Shown here: positions 1 to 9,153 of the stretch, piece by piece | Layout: each line of letters opens with the position of its first letter | Numbering within the stretch: the first letter of the stretch is position 1 | Program-made: the position numbers and the translations under genes | Assembly (NCBI RefSeq): GCF_001439845.1 | Contig: NZ_JYLO01000021.1 | Location: forward strand, 47,854 to 111,853 | Source of the DNA: Pseudomonas lactis | Lineage (GTDB): Bacteria; Pseudomonadota; Gammaproteobacteria; Pseudomonadales; Pseudomonadaceae | DNA: 64,000 nt | Reading direction: 5' to 3' | Notes under the pieces: model-generated | What the model was told of the DNA's origin: nothing | Seen by the model: the letters and a program-made list of their open reading frames with translations, nothing else | Databases searched by the model: none

Positions 1-711
1 CGCATGACGCCTGACCTGATCTACGACCAGTTGATCGGTGCCGGCTGTGCACGCAAGTTGATTTTCTCCTGGGGCGGCAACCCGGGCGTGGGTTCCCTGC
101 ATCGCCTGCGTGACGCGGTAGAGAAACAATGGCCGCAAGCGCTGGAGATTGAAGAGCATAGCCACGCCGACCTGGCCAATGCCTACGTCGCCGGTGCCTC
201 CGGCCTGCCGTTCGCGGTGTTGCGTGCCTACGCCGGTTCCGACTTGCCCAAGGTCAACCCGCTGATCAAGACCGTCACCTGCCCCTTCACGGGTGAAGTG
301 CTGGCGGCGGTGCCATCGGTGCGCCCGGACATCACTGTGATTCACGCGCAGAAAGCCGACCACAAAGGCAACGTGCTGCTCTGGGGCATTCTCGGGGTGC
401 AAAAGGAAGCGGCCCTGGCGGCCAAGCGCTGCATCGTCACCGTCGAGGAAATCGTCGACGACCTGAATGCGCCGATGAACAGCTGCGTGCTGCCGACCTG
501 GGCGCTGACGGCGGTGTGTCATGTACCCGGTGGTGCGCATCCTTCCTATGCGCACGGCTACAACGAGCGGGATAACCGCTTCTATCAGGCGTGGGACCCG
601 ATTGCCCGCGACCGTGGGACCTTTACCGCCTGGATCGACGAATACATCCACGGCACTGCCGACTTCAGTGAATTCCAGGCCAAGCTGGCCACCGCGCAGG
701 AGGCTAAGTAA
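1..711 (+). CDS. catI: 3-oxoadipate CoA-transferase subunit A (CatI type), 5' truncated by window edge
   Basis: Alpha subunit of the enzyme that moves CoA from succinyl-CoA to 3-oxoadipate, the penultimate step of the beta-ketoadipate pathway in the cytoplasm. The reading frame is open from base 1, and the ATG at 4 lies inside the conserved domain, so the true start is upstream of the window; about 236 residues of an expected 280-285 are visible. The glutaconate CoA-transferase family A pattern is clear (FSWGGNPGVGS near the visible N-terminus, then CPFTGEVLAAVPSVRPD). It resembles the CatI type of Pseudomonas rather than the shorter PcaI type. Its stop overlaps the start of catJ (TAATG), which implies translational coupling in a heterodimeric enzyme. 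Confidence 0.95.
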   Translation, partial: RMTPDLIYDQLIGAGCARKLIFSWGGNPGVGSLHRLRDAVEKQWPQALEIEEHSHADLANAYVAGASGLPFAVLRAYAGSDLPKVNPLIKTVTCPFTGEVLAAVPSVRPDITVIHAQKADHKGNVLLWGILGVQKEAALAAKRCIVTVEEIVDDLNAPMNSCVLPTWALTAVCHVPGGAHPSYAHGYNERDNRFYQAWDPIARDRGTFTAWIDEYIHGTADFSEFQAKLATAQEAK

Positions 712-1490
712 TGGCTTACTCCACCAATGAAATGATGACCGTCGCCGCCGCACGCCGCCTCAAGAACGGCTCGGTGTGCTTCGTCGGCATCGGCCTGCCA
801 TCGAAGGCCGCCAACCTGGCGCGCCTGACATCGTCGCCGGATGTGGTGCTGATCTACGAGTCGGGCCCGATTGGGGCCAAGCCCAGCGTATTGCCGCTGT
901 CCATCGGTGATGGCGAGCTGGCGGAGACCGCTGACACTGTGGTGCCCACCGGTGAGATCTTTCGCTACTGGCTGCAGGGCGGGCGTATTGATGTGGGTTT
1001 TCTCGGCGCGGCCCAGGTCGACCGTTTCGGCAATATCAACACCACCGTGGTCGGTGATTATCACCAGCCCAAAGTGCGTTTGCCGGGTGCCGGTGGCGCG
1101 CCGGAAATCGCCGGTTCCGCCAAGAGCGTGCTGATCATCCTGAAGCAGTCGTCCCGTTCGTTTGTCGACAAACTCGATTTCATCACCTCTGTGGGGCACG
1201 GCGAAGGTGGCGACTCGCGCAAGCGTCTGGGCCTGCCCGGCGCCGGCCCGGTGGGCATCATTACCGACCTGTGCATCATGGAACCGGAGGATGGCAGCCA
1301 TGAGTTCGTGGTCACTGCGCTGCACCCCGGCGTGACCCGCGAGCAAGTGGTCGCCGCCACCGGCTGGGCGATTCGCTTTGCCGACCAGGTGAGCACCACC
1401 GCTGAGCCCACCGAGACCGAATTGACCGCCCTGCGTGACCTCGAAGCGCGCACTGCGGCTGCCCACGGCCAAGCACCGGGAGAAGCCTGA
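711..1490 (+). CDS. catJ: 3-oxoadipate CoA-transferase subunit B (CatJ type)
   Basis: Beta subunit partner of the preceding gene, 259 residues, the usual length for CatJ. The segment YESGPIGAKP carries Glu50, at the position expected for the catalytic glutamate that forms the enzyme-CoA thioester in family I CoA-transferases (family knowledge, not tested here). It starts one base into the catI stop and its own stop overlaps the next start (TGATG), so catI-catJ-pcaF are tightly coupled. AGGAGG lies just upstream of the start. Confidence 0.95.
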   Translation: MAYSTNEMMTVAAARRLKNGSVCFVGIGLPSKAANLARLTSSPDVVLIYESGPIGAKPSVLPLSIGDGELAETADTVVPTGEIFRYWLQGGRIDVGFLGAAQVDRFGNINTTVVGDYHQPKVRLPGAGGAPEIAGSAKSVLIILKQSSRSFVDKLDFITSVGHGEGGDSRKRLGLPGAGPVGIITDLCIMEPEDGSHEFVVTALHPGVTREQVVAATGWAIRFADQVSTTAEPTETELTALRDLEARTAAAHGQAPGEA

Positions 1491-2689
1491 TGCGCGAGGT
1501 TTATATCTGTGATGCCATTCGCACACCTATCGGCCGTTTCGGCGGTGGCCTGTCCACGGTGCGTGCCGACGACCTGGCGGCGCTGCCAATCAAGGCGTTG
1601 ATCGAGCGCAACCCATCGGTGGACTGGAGCGCCGTAGACGAAGTCTTCCTCGGCTGCGCCAACCAGGCCGGTGAAGATAACCGCAACGTGGCACGCATGG
1701 CGTTGCTGCTGGCGGGGCTGCCGGAAAGCATTCCCGGCGTGACCCTCAACCGCCTGTGCGCCTCGGGCATGGATGCCATCGGCACCGCCTTTCGTGCGAT
1801 TGCCAGCGGTGAAATGGAGCTGGCGATTGCCGGTGGCGTCGAATCGATGTCCCGCGCTCCGTTTGTGATGGGCAAGGCCGACGCGGCGTTTTCGCGCAAC
1901 ATGAAGTTGGAAGACACCACCATTGGCTGGCGTTTTATCAACCCGCTGATGAAGGCCCAGTACGGCGTGGATGCCATGCCGCAGACCGCCGATAACGTGG
2001 CCGACGACTACCAGGTTTCCCGCGCCGACCAGGACGCTTTCGCCCTGCGCAGCCAGCAACGCACCGCCGCCGCCCAGGCCGCCGGATTCTTTGCCGAGGA
2101 AATCGTACCGGTGCGGGTCGCGCATAAAAAAGGCGAAACCCTGGTGGAACACGATGAACACCCACGGGACACCACGTTGGAAGCCTTGGCCAAGCTCAAG
2201 CCGGTCAACGGTGCGGACAAGACCGTCACCGCCGGCAATGCCTCGGGCGTCAACGACGGCGCCGCCGCGTTGATCCTCGCCAGCGCCGAGGCCGTCAAGC
2301 AACACGGCCTCACCGCTCGCGCCCGTGTGCTGGGCATGGCCAGTGCCGGTGTCGCCCCGCGGGTGATGGGCATCGGCCCGGTGCCGGCGGTGCGCAAGCT
2401 GGTGGAGCGCCTGGGGTTGGCGGTCACCGATTTTGACGTGATCGAACTCAACGAAGCCTTCGCCAGCCAAGGCCTGGCGGTGCTGCGCGAGCTGGGTATT
2501 GCCGACGATGCGCCCCAGGTCAACCCCAACGGCGGCGCCATTGCCCTCGGCCACCCCTTGGGGATGAGTGGTGCGCGGTTGGTACTGACGGCCCTGCACC
2601 AATTGGAAAAAACCGGCGGCAGAAAAGGCCTGGCAACCATGTGCGTTGGCGTTGGCCAAGGCCTGGCCCTGGCGATTGAACGCGTCTGA
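1490..2689 (+). CDS. pcaF: 3-oxoadipyl-CoA thiolase
   Basis: Final step of the beta-ketoadipate pathway: 3-oxoadipyl-CoA plus CoA gives succinyl-CoA and acetyl-CoA. The 399 residues match the length of thiolase family PcaF enzymes. The three catalytic residues are in place: Cys90 in LNRLCASGMD, His355 in GGAIALGHPLG and Cys385 in MCVGVGQG. It overlaps the end of catJ by one base and is followed after about 20 bp by pcaH, so it joins the CoA-transferase and the ring-cleavage genes. PaaJ-type thiolases of phenylacetate degradation are close relatives, but the neighbours settle the role. Confidence 0.96.
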   Translation: MREVYICDAIRTPIGRFGGGLSTVRADDLAALPIKALIERNPSVDWSAVDEVFLGCANQAGEDNRNVARMALLLAGLPESIPGVTLNRLCASGMDAIGTAFRAIASGEMELAIAGGVESMSRAPFVMGKADAAFSRNMKLEDTTIGWRFINPLMKAQYGVDAMPQTADNVADDYQVSRADQDAFALRSQQRTAAAQAAGFFAEEIVPVRVAHKKGETLVEHDEHPRDTTLEALAKLKPVNGADKTVTAGNASGVNDGAAALILASAEAVKQHGLTARARVLGMASAGVAPRVMGIGPVPAVRKLVERLGLAVTDFDVIELNEAFASQGLAVLRELGIADDAPQVNPNGGAIALGHPLGMSGARLVLTALHQLEKTGGRKGLATMCVGVGQGLALAIERV

Positions 2690-2710
2690 TAACTAAAAGA
2701 GGATTGCTCC

Positions 2711-3415
2711 ATGAGTGACAAGCCCGGTTACCGGCGCCCGCAAGCGGGCACTCAACCTGATTACCTGCACCCGGCCTACCAGTCGACGAACCTGCGTTCG
2801 CCGTCCCAGCCTTTGGTGTTCCTGCCCCATTCCTTGTCGGAAATCACCGGCCCGACCATCGGCGCCGAACGTATCAATGACAAGGACAACGACCTGACAG
2901 CCCAGCATGACGGCGAGCCGCAAGGCGAGCGCATCATCATTCATGGCCGCGTGCTGGACGAAAACGGCCTGCCAGTGCCGGGCATTCTTGTGGAGATCTG
3001 GCAGGCCAACGCCGCCGGCCGCTACAACCACAAGCGCGACCTGCACGATGCACCCCTGGACCCGAATTTCACCGGAACCGGGCGCACCGTCACCGACGCC
3101 GACGGCTGGTACCAGTTCCAGACCATCAAGCCTGGCGCCTACCCGTGGGGCAACCACCACAACGCGTGGCGCCCGGCGCATATCCACTTTTCGCTGTTTG
3201 GCCCCAGCGTGCTGACGCGCTTGGTGACGCAGATGTATTTTCCGGGCGATCCGTTGCTGGAATACGACCCGATCTACAACTGCGTGCCGGACACCAGCGC
3301 CAAGCAACGCTTGATCGCTCGCTTCGATCTGGAAAAAACCATTCCTTCCTATGCCCTCGGCTACCGCTGGGACATCGTCCTGCGCGGCCGCGACGCCACG
3401 CCGATGGAGAAATGA
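2711..3415 (+). CDS. pcaH: Protocatechuate 3,4-dioxygenase beta subunit
   Basis: Intradiol ring-cleaving dioxygenase subunit that holds the non-haem Fe(III); it converts protocatechuate to 3-carboxy-cis,cis-muconate. It has 234 residues. The iron ligands of the family fall at Tyr105 (AAGRYNH), Tyr144 (PGAYPWGN), His157 and His159 (RPAHIHF). The RBS AGAGGA precedes the ATG. pcaG follows with a 1-bp gap, as usual for this alpha/beta dimer. In many pseudomonads pcaHG stands apart from the other pca genes; here it lies between pcaF and pcaT. Confidence 0.97.
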   Translation: MSDKPGYRRPQAGTQPDYLHPAYQSTNLRSPSQPLVFLPHSLSEITGPTIGAERINDKDNDLTAQHDGEPQGERIIIHGRVLDENGLPVPGILVEIWQANAAGRYNHKRDLHDAPLDPNFTGTGRTVTDADGWYQFQTIKPGAYPWGNHHNAWRPAHIHFSLFGPSVLTRLVTQMYFPGDPLLEYDPIYNCVPDTSAKQRLIARFDLEKTIPSYALGYRWDIVLRGRDATPMEK

Positions 3416-3416
3416 G

Positions 3417-3983
3417 ATGACACTCAACGCGACCACGTCCCACACCGTCGGGCCGTATTACCACATTGGCCTGACCTGGCTGAACCGTGAAGACCTGACC
3501 GTCACTGCCACCCTCGGCGAACGCGTGGCAATCACCGGGCAAGTGGTGGACGGCAACGGTGATGTCGTCAACGACGCCATGCTGGAAGTCTGGCAGGCCA
3601 ATGCCGCCGGCAAATATGCCCACCCCGAAGACGAGCAGGACAAAGCGCTCGACCCGAACTTCGAAGGCTTCGGCCGCGTGCCGGTGGATGCCCAAGGGCG
3701 TTTTCGCTTTACCACCATCAAGCCTGGCAGTGTGCCGGGGCTCAAGGGCACCACCCAGGCGCCGCACTTGGTGGTGCTGGTGTTTGCCCGTGGGTTGGTG
3801 AAGCACTTGCTGACGCGGATTTATTTTGACGGTGAGGCCTTGAATGGCGATGACCCGTTGCTGGCGTGTGTACCGGCCGAACGTCGTAGCACCCTGATTG
3901 CCAAGGCGGATGCGGCAGGGGTGTATCAGTGGAATGTGATTTTGCAGGGCACAGATAAGGAAACGGTGTTCTTCGACTATTGA
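3417..3983 (+). CDS. pcaG: Protocatechuate 3,4-dioxygenase alpha subunit
   Basis: Partner of PcaH. The start ATG at 3417 is one base after the pcaH stop and gives a 188-residue protein beginning MTLNATTSHTVGPYYHIGL, the normal alpha-subunit N-terminus; an upstream in-frame start inside pcaH is rejected. It shares the intradiol dioxygenase fold with PcaH (LEVWQANAAGKYAHPED) but lacks the HxH iron ligand motif, as expected for the non-iron-binding alpha subunit. It ends in a 266-bp intergenic stretch with an inverted repeat. Confidence 0.96.
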   Translation: MTLNATTSHTVGPYYHIGLTWLNREDLTVTATLGERVAITGQVVDGNGDVVNDAMLEVWQANAAGKYAHPEDEQDKALDPNFEGFGRVPVDAQGRFRFTTIKPGSVPGLKGTTQAPHLVVLVFARGLVKHLLTRIYFDGEALNGDDPLLACVPAERRSTLIAKADAAGVYQWNVILQGTDKETVFFDY

Positions 3984-4006
3984 GTTGGCTGTAGGGCCCC
4001 ATTGAC

Positions 4007-4120
4007 GATCGTTCCCACGCTCTGCGTGGTAATGCATCCCGTGACGCTCCGCGTCACCCGCGAACGGCAGGACGCGGAGCGTCCCATGCGGCATTCCCAC
4101 GCAGAGCGTGGGAACGATCA
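4007..4120. repeat. Inverted-repeat intergenic element
   Basis: Outer arms GATCGTTCCCACGCTCTGCG and its complement CGCAGAGCGTGGGAACGATC enclose an inner pair around GACGCTCCGCGTC and GACGCGGAGCGTC. This nested palindrome, between pcaG and pcaT, is a dispersed intergenic repeat family of Pseudomonas distinct from the GTGGGAGCTGGCTTGCC REP type. It can form a long RNA hairpin and may attenuate transcription between the two genes. Confidence 0.8.
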
Positions 4121-4249
4121 TCCAATGTGGGAGCCGGGCTTGCCCGCGATGAGGCCCTCTCAGGCTCCACCTATCCAAAAGTCTGCTTGCGGAACAGGGT
4201 TGTTGCAAAGTATGTCTAGGCTATAACCGTTCCCACTGAGTAAAAAAAC

Positions 4250-5545
4250 ATGACAACAAAAACCAGCCACTACACCGGAGAAGAACGCAGCAAAAGGATC
4301 TTTGCGATTGTCGGTGCGTCCTCCGGCAACCTGGTCGAATGGTTCGACTTCTACGTCTATGCCTTCTGCGCGATTTATTTTGCCCCGGCGTTTTTCCCCT
4401 CGGATGACCCTACGGTGCAGTTGCTCAACACCGCCGGTGTGTTTGCCGCCGGGTTCCTGATGCGCCCGATTGGCGGCTGGTTGTTTGGCCGGGTGGCCGA
4501 CAAGCACGGGCGTAAGAACTCGATGATGATCTCGGTGCTGATGATGTGCGGCGGTTCCCTGGTCATCGCCTTCCTGCCCACCTATAACGACATCGGTGCC
4601 TGGGCCCCGGCGTTGCTGTTGGTGGCGCGACTGTTCCAGGGCTTGTCGGTGGGCGGCGAGTACGGCACCACGGCCACCTACATGAGTGAAGTCGCGCTCA
4701 AGGGCCAGCGTGGCTTCTTCGCCTCGTTCCAGTACGTGACCCTGATCGGCGGCCAGTTGCTGGCGGTGCTGGTGGTGGTGATCCTGCAACAGGTCCTCAC
4801 CGAAGAAGAACTGCGCGCCTGGGGCTGGCGCATTCCGTTTGTGATCGGTGCCATAGCTGCCGTGATCTCCCTGCTGCTGCGTCGGACCCTCAAAGAAACC
4901 ACCAGCAAGGAAATGCGCGAAGACAAGGACGCCGGCAGTATCGTCGCGCTGTTTCGCGACCACGGCAAAGCCTTCATCACGGTGCTGGGCTACACCGCCG
5001 GCGGCTCGCTGATTTTCTACACCTTCACCACCTACATGCAGAAGTACCTGGTGAACACCGTGGGCATGCACGCCAAGACCTCGAGCTACATCATGACCGG
5101 CGCGCTGTTTCTGTACATGTGCATGCAGCCGTTGTTCGGCATGTTGGCCGACAAGATCGGCCGACGTAATTCGATGCTCTGGTTCGCTGGCCTTGGCACG
5201 CTGTTTACCGTGCCAATCCTGCTGACCTTGAAAACCGTGACCAGCCCGTTTCTGGCCTTTGTGCTGATCACCCTGGCCTTGGCGATTGTCAGCTTCTACA
5301 CCTCCATCAGCGGCCTGGTCAAAGCGGAGATGTTCCCGCCGCAGGTGCGTGCATTGGGCGTGGGCCTGGCGTATGCAGTGGCTAACGCGGTGTTTGGCGG
5401 TTCGGCAGAAGTGGTTGCGCTGAGCCTCAAATCCATCGGCATGGAAAACACCTTTTATTGGTACGTCACCGCGATGATGGCGGTGGCCTTCCTGTTCAGC
5501 TTGCGCTTGCCGAAACAGGCGGCGTACCTGCATCACGATCTGTAA
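4250..5545 (+). CDS. pcaT: MHS-family dicarboxylate/3-oxoadipate transporter
   Basis: Inner-membrane metabolite:H+ symporter of the major facilitator superfamily, 431 residues, about 12 membrane segments. It shows the MHS opening GNLVEWFDFYVYAF (about residues 27-40) and the MFS loop motif GWLFGRVADKHGRKNS. It lies between pcaHG and pcaBDC, and PcaT in P. putida takes up 3-oxoadipate and related dicarboxylates, so that role is assigned by context plus similarity. pcaB starts about 10 bp downstream, so the genes are probably cotranscribed. Confidence 0.9.
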   Translation: MTTKTSHYTGEERSKRIFAIVGASSGNLVEWFDFYVYAFCAIYFAPAFFPSDDPTVQLLNTAGVFAAGFLMRPIGGWLFGRVADKHGRKNSMMISVLMMCGGSLVIAFLPTYNDIGAWAPALLLVARLFQGLSVGGEYGTTATYMSEVALKGQRGFFASFQYVTLIGGQLLAVLVVVILQQVLTEEELRAWGWRIPFVIGAIAAVISLLLRRTLKETTSKEMREDKDAGSIVALFRDHGKAFITVLGYTAGGSLIFYTFTTYMQKYLVNTVGMHAKTSSYIMTGALFLYMCMQPLFGMLADKIGRRNSMLWFAGLGTLFTVPILLTLKTVTSPFLAFVLITLALAIVSFYTSISGLVKAEMFPPQVRALGVGLAYAVANAVFGGSAEVVALSLKSIGMENTFYWYVTAMMAVAFLFSLRLPKQAAYLHHDL

Positions 5546-5555
5546 GGGATGAGTT

Positions 5556-6920
5556 ATGACGTTGCGCACGAGCAATCAACTGTTCGACGCTTATTTCACT
5601 GCTGACAGCATGGCCGACGTGTTCTGTGACCAGGGGCGCTTGCAGGGTATGCTGGATTTCGAAGCCGCACTGGCCCGGGCGCAGGCGCGGGTCGGGTTGA
5701 TTCCCCAGGCCGCCGTCGCACCGATTGCCCAGGCGTGCCTGGCGTCGCTGTATGACGTGGATGCCCTTGGCAGCGCGATTGCCACGGCGGGCAACTCAGC
5801 GATTCCATTGGTGAAGGCGTTGGGCAAGTTGATCGCCAGTGAGGACGCCGACGCCGAGCGTTATGTACACCTGGGTGCCACCAGCCAGGACGTGATGGAC
5901 ACCGGCCTGGTGCTGCAACTGCGCCGTGGGGTGGAACTGATCGAGGCCGACCTGGCTCGCCTGGGGGAGGTATTGGCCGCCCAGGCCCAGCGTTACGCCG
6001 TCGTGCCGTTGGCCGGGCGCACCTGGTTGCAGCACGCGACGCCGGTCACCCTGGGGATGAAAATCGCCGGTTGGCTGGGCGCGGTGACGCGCAGTCGCCA
6101 GCGCCTGGCCGAATTGAAGCCGCGCCTGTTGGTGCTGCAATTTGGCGGCGCATCAGGCACGTTGGCGGCGCTCGGCGAATACGCCATGCCCGTGGCCGAA
6201 GCCTTGGCCGCCGAGTTGCAACTGGGCTTGCCGGAACAACCCTGGCACACCCAGCGTGACCGCCTGGTGGAATTTGCCAGCCTGCTTGGCCTGATCGCCG
6301 GCAGCCTCGGCAAGTTGGGCCGCGATATCAGCCTGTTGATGCAGACCGAAGCGGCGGAGGTGTTCGAGCCCTCGGCGCCGGGCAAGGGCGGTTCGTCCAC
6401 CATGCCCCACAAACGCAACCCGGTGGGTGCCGCAGTGTTGATCAGCGCGGCCACCCGTGTACCGGGCCTGGTGGCGACGATGTTCAGCGCCATGCCCCAA
6501 GAGCACGAACGCAGCCTGGGCTTGTGGCACGCCGAATGGGAGACCTTGCCGGAGATTTGCCGCTTGGTGTCCGGTGCCTTGCACCAGGCAATTCTGGTCA
6601 GTGAAGGGTTGGAAGTGAATGCCGAACGCATGGCACAGAACCTCGACCTGACCCAGGGCCTGGTGCTGGCCGAAGCGGTGAGTATCGTGCTCGCCCAACG
6701 CTTGGGCCGCGACACCGCGCACCATCTGCTTGAACAGTGCTGCAAACGTGCGGTCGCCGAGCAGCGCCATTTGCGCGCGGTGCTGGCGGATGAGCCGCAC
6801 GTCACCGCCGAGTTGTCAGCGGCTGAACTGGACCGCCTGCTCGACCCGGCCCACTACCTGGGCCAGGCGTCCACCTGGGTTACGCGTGCAGTGACCGAAC
6901 ATTTTGCTTTGACTGCCTGA
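5556..6920 (+). CDS. pcaB: 3-carboxy-cis,cis-muconate cycloisomerase
   Basis: Converts 3-carboxy-cis,cis-muconate to 4-carboxymuconolactone. Member of the fumarase/aspartase superfamily, 454 residues; the superfamily signature GGSSTMPHKRNP is present near residue 280, and GATSQDVMDTG near 110 is the conserved C1-type region. The RBS AGGGATG-like sequence overlaps the spacer after pcaT. pcaD follows after 10 bp. Confidence 0.96.
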   Translation: MTLRTSNQLFDAYFTADSMADVFCDQGRLQGMLDFEAALARAQARVGLIPQAAVAPIAQACLASLYDVDALGSAIATAGNSAIPLVKALGKLIASEDADAERYVHLGATSQDVMDTGLVLQLRRGVELIEADLARLGEVLAAQAQRYAVVPLAGRTWLQHATPVTLGMKIAGWLGAVTRSRQRLAELKPRLLVLQFGGASGTLAALGEYAMPVAEALAAELQLGLPEQPWHTQRDRLVEFASLLGLIAGSLGKLGRDISLLMQTEAAEVFEPSAPGKGGSSTMPHKRNPVGAAVLISAATRVPGLVATMFSAMPQEHERSLGLWHAEWETLPEICRLVSGALHQAILVSEGLEVNAERMAQNLDLTQGLVLAEAVSIVLAQRLGRDTAHHLLEQCCKRAVAEQRHLRAVLADEPHVTAELSAAELDRLLDPAHYLGQASTWVTRAVTEHFALTA

Positions 6921-6930
6921 GGAGAACGCT

Positions 6931-7722
6931 GTGGCTTTTGTACAACTCGCCGAGGGCGAACTGCATTACCAACTCGAGGGGCCCGCCGACGCACCGTTAT
7001 TGGTGCTGTCCAATTCCCTGGGTACCGACCTGCATATGTGGGATATCCAGATTCCGGCCTTCACCGAGCATTTTCGCGTACTGCGCTTCGACACCCGCGG
7101 CCACGGCCAATCCCTGGTGACCGAGGGGCCTTACAGCATTGAGCAACTGGGCCAAGACGTGATCGCACTGCTGGATGCGCTGGATATCCAGAAGGCGCAT
7201 TTTTGCGGGCTGTCCATGGGCGGCTTGATCGGCCAATGGCTGGGCATTCATGCCGGCGAGCGCCTGCAACGCCTGGTGGTGTGTAACACCGCGGCCAAGA
7301 TCGGCACGCCCGAGGTGTGGAACCCGCGTATCGAAATGGTCCTGCGTGATGGCGCAGCCGCGATGGTAGCGCTGCGCGATGCGTCGATTGCGCGCTGGTT
7401 CACCGCAGATTTCGCCGCCGCCCACCCGCACCAGGCCAAGCAGATCACTGACATGCTCGCGGCCACGTCGCCCGAGGGGTATGCCGCCAACTGCGGCGCT
7501 GTGCGCGATGCGGATTTTCGTGAGCAATTGTCCTCGATCAAGGTGCCGACCCTGGTGATTGCCGGCACCGAAGACGCAGTGACGCCGCCAGCCGGTGGCC
7601 ACTTTATCCAGAGCCATGTGCAGGGTGCCGAGTATGCCGAGTTCTATGCGGCGCACCTGTCCAACGTTCAGGCCGGTGCTGCGTTCAGCGACCGGGTGAT
7701 CGAATTTCTGCTGGCCCGCTGA
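6931..7722 (+). CDS. pcaD: 3-oxoadipate enol-lactonase
   Basis: Alpha/beta hydrolase that opens 3-oxoadipate enol-lactone. The start is GTG at 6931, preceded by GAGGAGAACGCT; no ATG fits. 263 residues. The nucleophile elbow is GLSMGG with Ser95; the acid and base are expected in GTEDAVTPP and AAHLSNVQ. It is separate from pcaC, unlike the fused PcaL of some actinobacteria. pcaC follows after 10 bp. Confidence 0.95.
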   Translation: MAFVQLAEGELHYQLEGPADAPLLVLSNSLGTDLHMWDIQIPAFTEHFRVLRFDTRGHGQSLVTEGPYSIEQLGQDVIALLDALDIQKAHFCGLSMGGLIGQWLGIHAGERLQRLVVCNTAAKIGTPEVWNPRIEMVLRDGAAAMVALRDASIARWFTADFAAAHPHQAKQITDMLAATSPEGYAANCGAVRDADFREQLSSIKVPTLVIAGTEDAVTPPAGGHFIQSHVQGAEYAEFYAAHLSNVQAGAAFSDRVIEFLLAR

Positions 7723-7732
7723 GGAGCTATTT

Positions 7733-8131
7733 GTGGACGAGAAACAACGTTACGCCGAGGGCCTGCAGGTGCGCCGCGAAGTACTGGGCGATGCCCACGT
7801 CGACCGCAGCCTCAATGCCCTGACCGAGTTCAACAGCGAGTTCCAGGAAATGATCACCCGCCACGCCTGGGGTGACATCTGGACCCGCCCCGGCCTGCCT
7901 CGGCATACCCGCAGCCTGATCACCATCGCGATGCTGATCGGCATGAACCGCAGTGAAGAACTGAAACTGCACCTGCGTGCTGCCGCCAGCAACGGCGTGA
8001 CCCGCGCCGAGATCAAGGAAGTGCTGATGCAGAGTGCGATCTACTGCGGGATCCCGGCGGCGAATGCGACGTTTCACCTGGCGGAGTCAGTGTGGGATGA
8101 GTTGGGTGTGGAGTCTCGCCAACAAGACTGA
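7733..8131 (+). CDS. pcaC: 4-carboxymuconolactone decarboxylase
   Basis: Decarboxylates 4-carboxymuconolactone to 3-oxoadipate enol-lactone. It has 132 residues and belongs to the carboxymuconolactone decarboxylase (AhpD-like) family; WGDIWTRPGLPRHTRS and AIYCGIPAANATFHLA are the family blocks. GTG start at 7733 with a GAGGAGCTATTT spacer. It is the last gene of the pca run. Its 3' part (from about 7958) is repeated almost exactly at 10921-11094, see the duplication entry. Confidence 0.96.
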   Translation: MDEKQRYAEGLQVRREVLGDAHVDRSLNALTEFNSEFQEMITRHAWGDIWTRPGLPRHTRSLITIAMLIGMNRSEELKLHLRAAASNGVTRAEIKEVLMQSAIYCGIPAANATFHLAESVWDELGVESRQQD

Positions 8132-8148
8132 ATATGAAATGCGATCTC

Positions 8149-8239
8149 CTGTGGGAGCTGGCTTGCCTGCGATTGCGGTGGGCCAGTCAATATTGGGCTG
8201 ACTGACAGATTGCTATCGCAGGCAAGCCAGCTCCCACAG
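8149..8239. repeat. REP pair (inverted)
   Basis: Two opposed copies of the GTGGGAGCTGGCTTGCCTGCGAT core separated by about 45 bp, between pcaC and a convergent deacetylase gene. Its copy at 11112-11202 belongs to the duplicated fragment. Confidence 0.9.
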
Positions 8240-8262
8240 GGGATCGTCACAGGTTCAGGGCG

Positions 8263-9153
8263 TTAGTGGGAATCAGCATCCCACAGCCAATTCCACACCC
8301 CCGGCAGATGCACCGGCTCGTTCACAGCCTTAACCGTACGTGCCAGCGCTGCACGTTCCAGCGCGGCGTGGTCGGTATAGAACGGCTCTGCCGCTGTCTT
8401 CAATCCGTTGACCCGCGCGCTGTCCATTAGGATCTGCAAGTACTCCTGCATATGCCGCGCGGTGTAGCGGTTGATGTCATGGAAGGTCACCACTACCGGA
8501 ATCACCCCCTCCACCGTCGGCAGCTCACCCAAGGCAATACGCTCGCGCACCACCGACAGTTGCCGATACAGATTGGCGCGCCGACGTGGGCTGGCGTTGA
8601 AGCCCCAGATCTTGCCGTCATTGGCACTCAAGTCCGTCAACAGTACCCGCATGCCGTGGCGTTGGTAGGCGGCGAAGGTGCGCTTGTCGTAGTTCCAGAA
8701 GGGCGGGCGTACCAGCACAGGTGGCGCGCCCGTGATGGCGGCAATATCCGCAGCACCTTCGGTCAGGGTGTGTTCCAGCGTGGCGTCGTTCAACCAGCGG
8801 TGATTGGTGTGAAACGCCGTGGCGGTGTGAAAGGCTAATACATGGTCAGCGGCGAACTCACGTTCCATGGTCTTGCGCCCCCGAGAACTGCCGCCGGAGC
8901 GAGCGGCTTCGGTCTGCAGGAAAAACACCGCCTTGATCCCCGGCAGTACCGGGTTATTGGCCAGGTCGGCCACTACCGAGCGGCTCGGGTTGTTGTAGCC
9001 TGAGGCACTTGGGCCATCGTCGAAGGTCAGCAGAAAGCGGATCGGCGCCTGGGTTTGCAGGCGTTGCTCGGTCTGTGGCGTCAGGGCGAGGGGCGGGCCG
9101 ATGCAGCCGCTGAGGCTCAACGCCAGGGCCATTGTGATGGCGAAGGGTTTCAT
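8263..9153 (-). CDS. Polysaccharide deacetylase family lipoprotein (NodB domain)
   Basis: Predicted envelope lipoprotein: start chosen at 9153 because the protein then begins MKPFAITMALALSLSGCIG, a lipobox (LSGC) signal peptide; the longer frame to 9213 adds 20 unlikely residues. 296 residues. The NodB fold is supported by LLTFDDGPS (metal and catalytic aspartates), a His-rich HTATAFHTNH segment and VRPPFWNYDKRT. The substrate is unknown (peptidoglycan, chitin-like or exopolysaccharide acetyl groups are possible). It is convergent with pcaC, and a fragment of its 3' end is repeated at 11221-11365. Confidence 0.82.
   Translation of the reverse strand: MKPFAITMALALSLSGCIGPPLALTPQTEQRLQTQAPIRFLLTFDDGPSASGYNNPSRSVVADLANNPVLPGIKAVFFLQTEAARSGGSSRGRKTMEREFAADHVLAFHTATAFHTNHRWLNDATLEHTLTEGAADIAAITGAPPVLVRPPFWNYDKRTFAAYQRHGMRVLLTDLSANDGKIWGFNASPRRRANLYRQLSVVRERIALGELPTVEGVIPVVVTFHDINRYTARHMQEYLQILMDSARVNGLKTAAEPFYTDHAALERAALARTVKAVNEPVHLPGVWNWLWDADSH

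Noticed and set aside
8149..8239. REP pairs considered as a CRISPR-like repeat series
   Set aside because: Repeats occur as inverted pairs scattered between genes, not as regularly spaced direct repeats with unique spacers.
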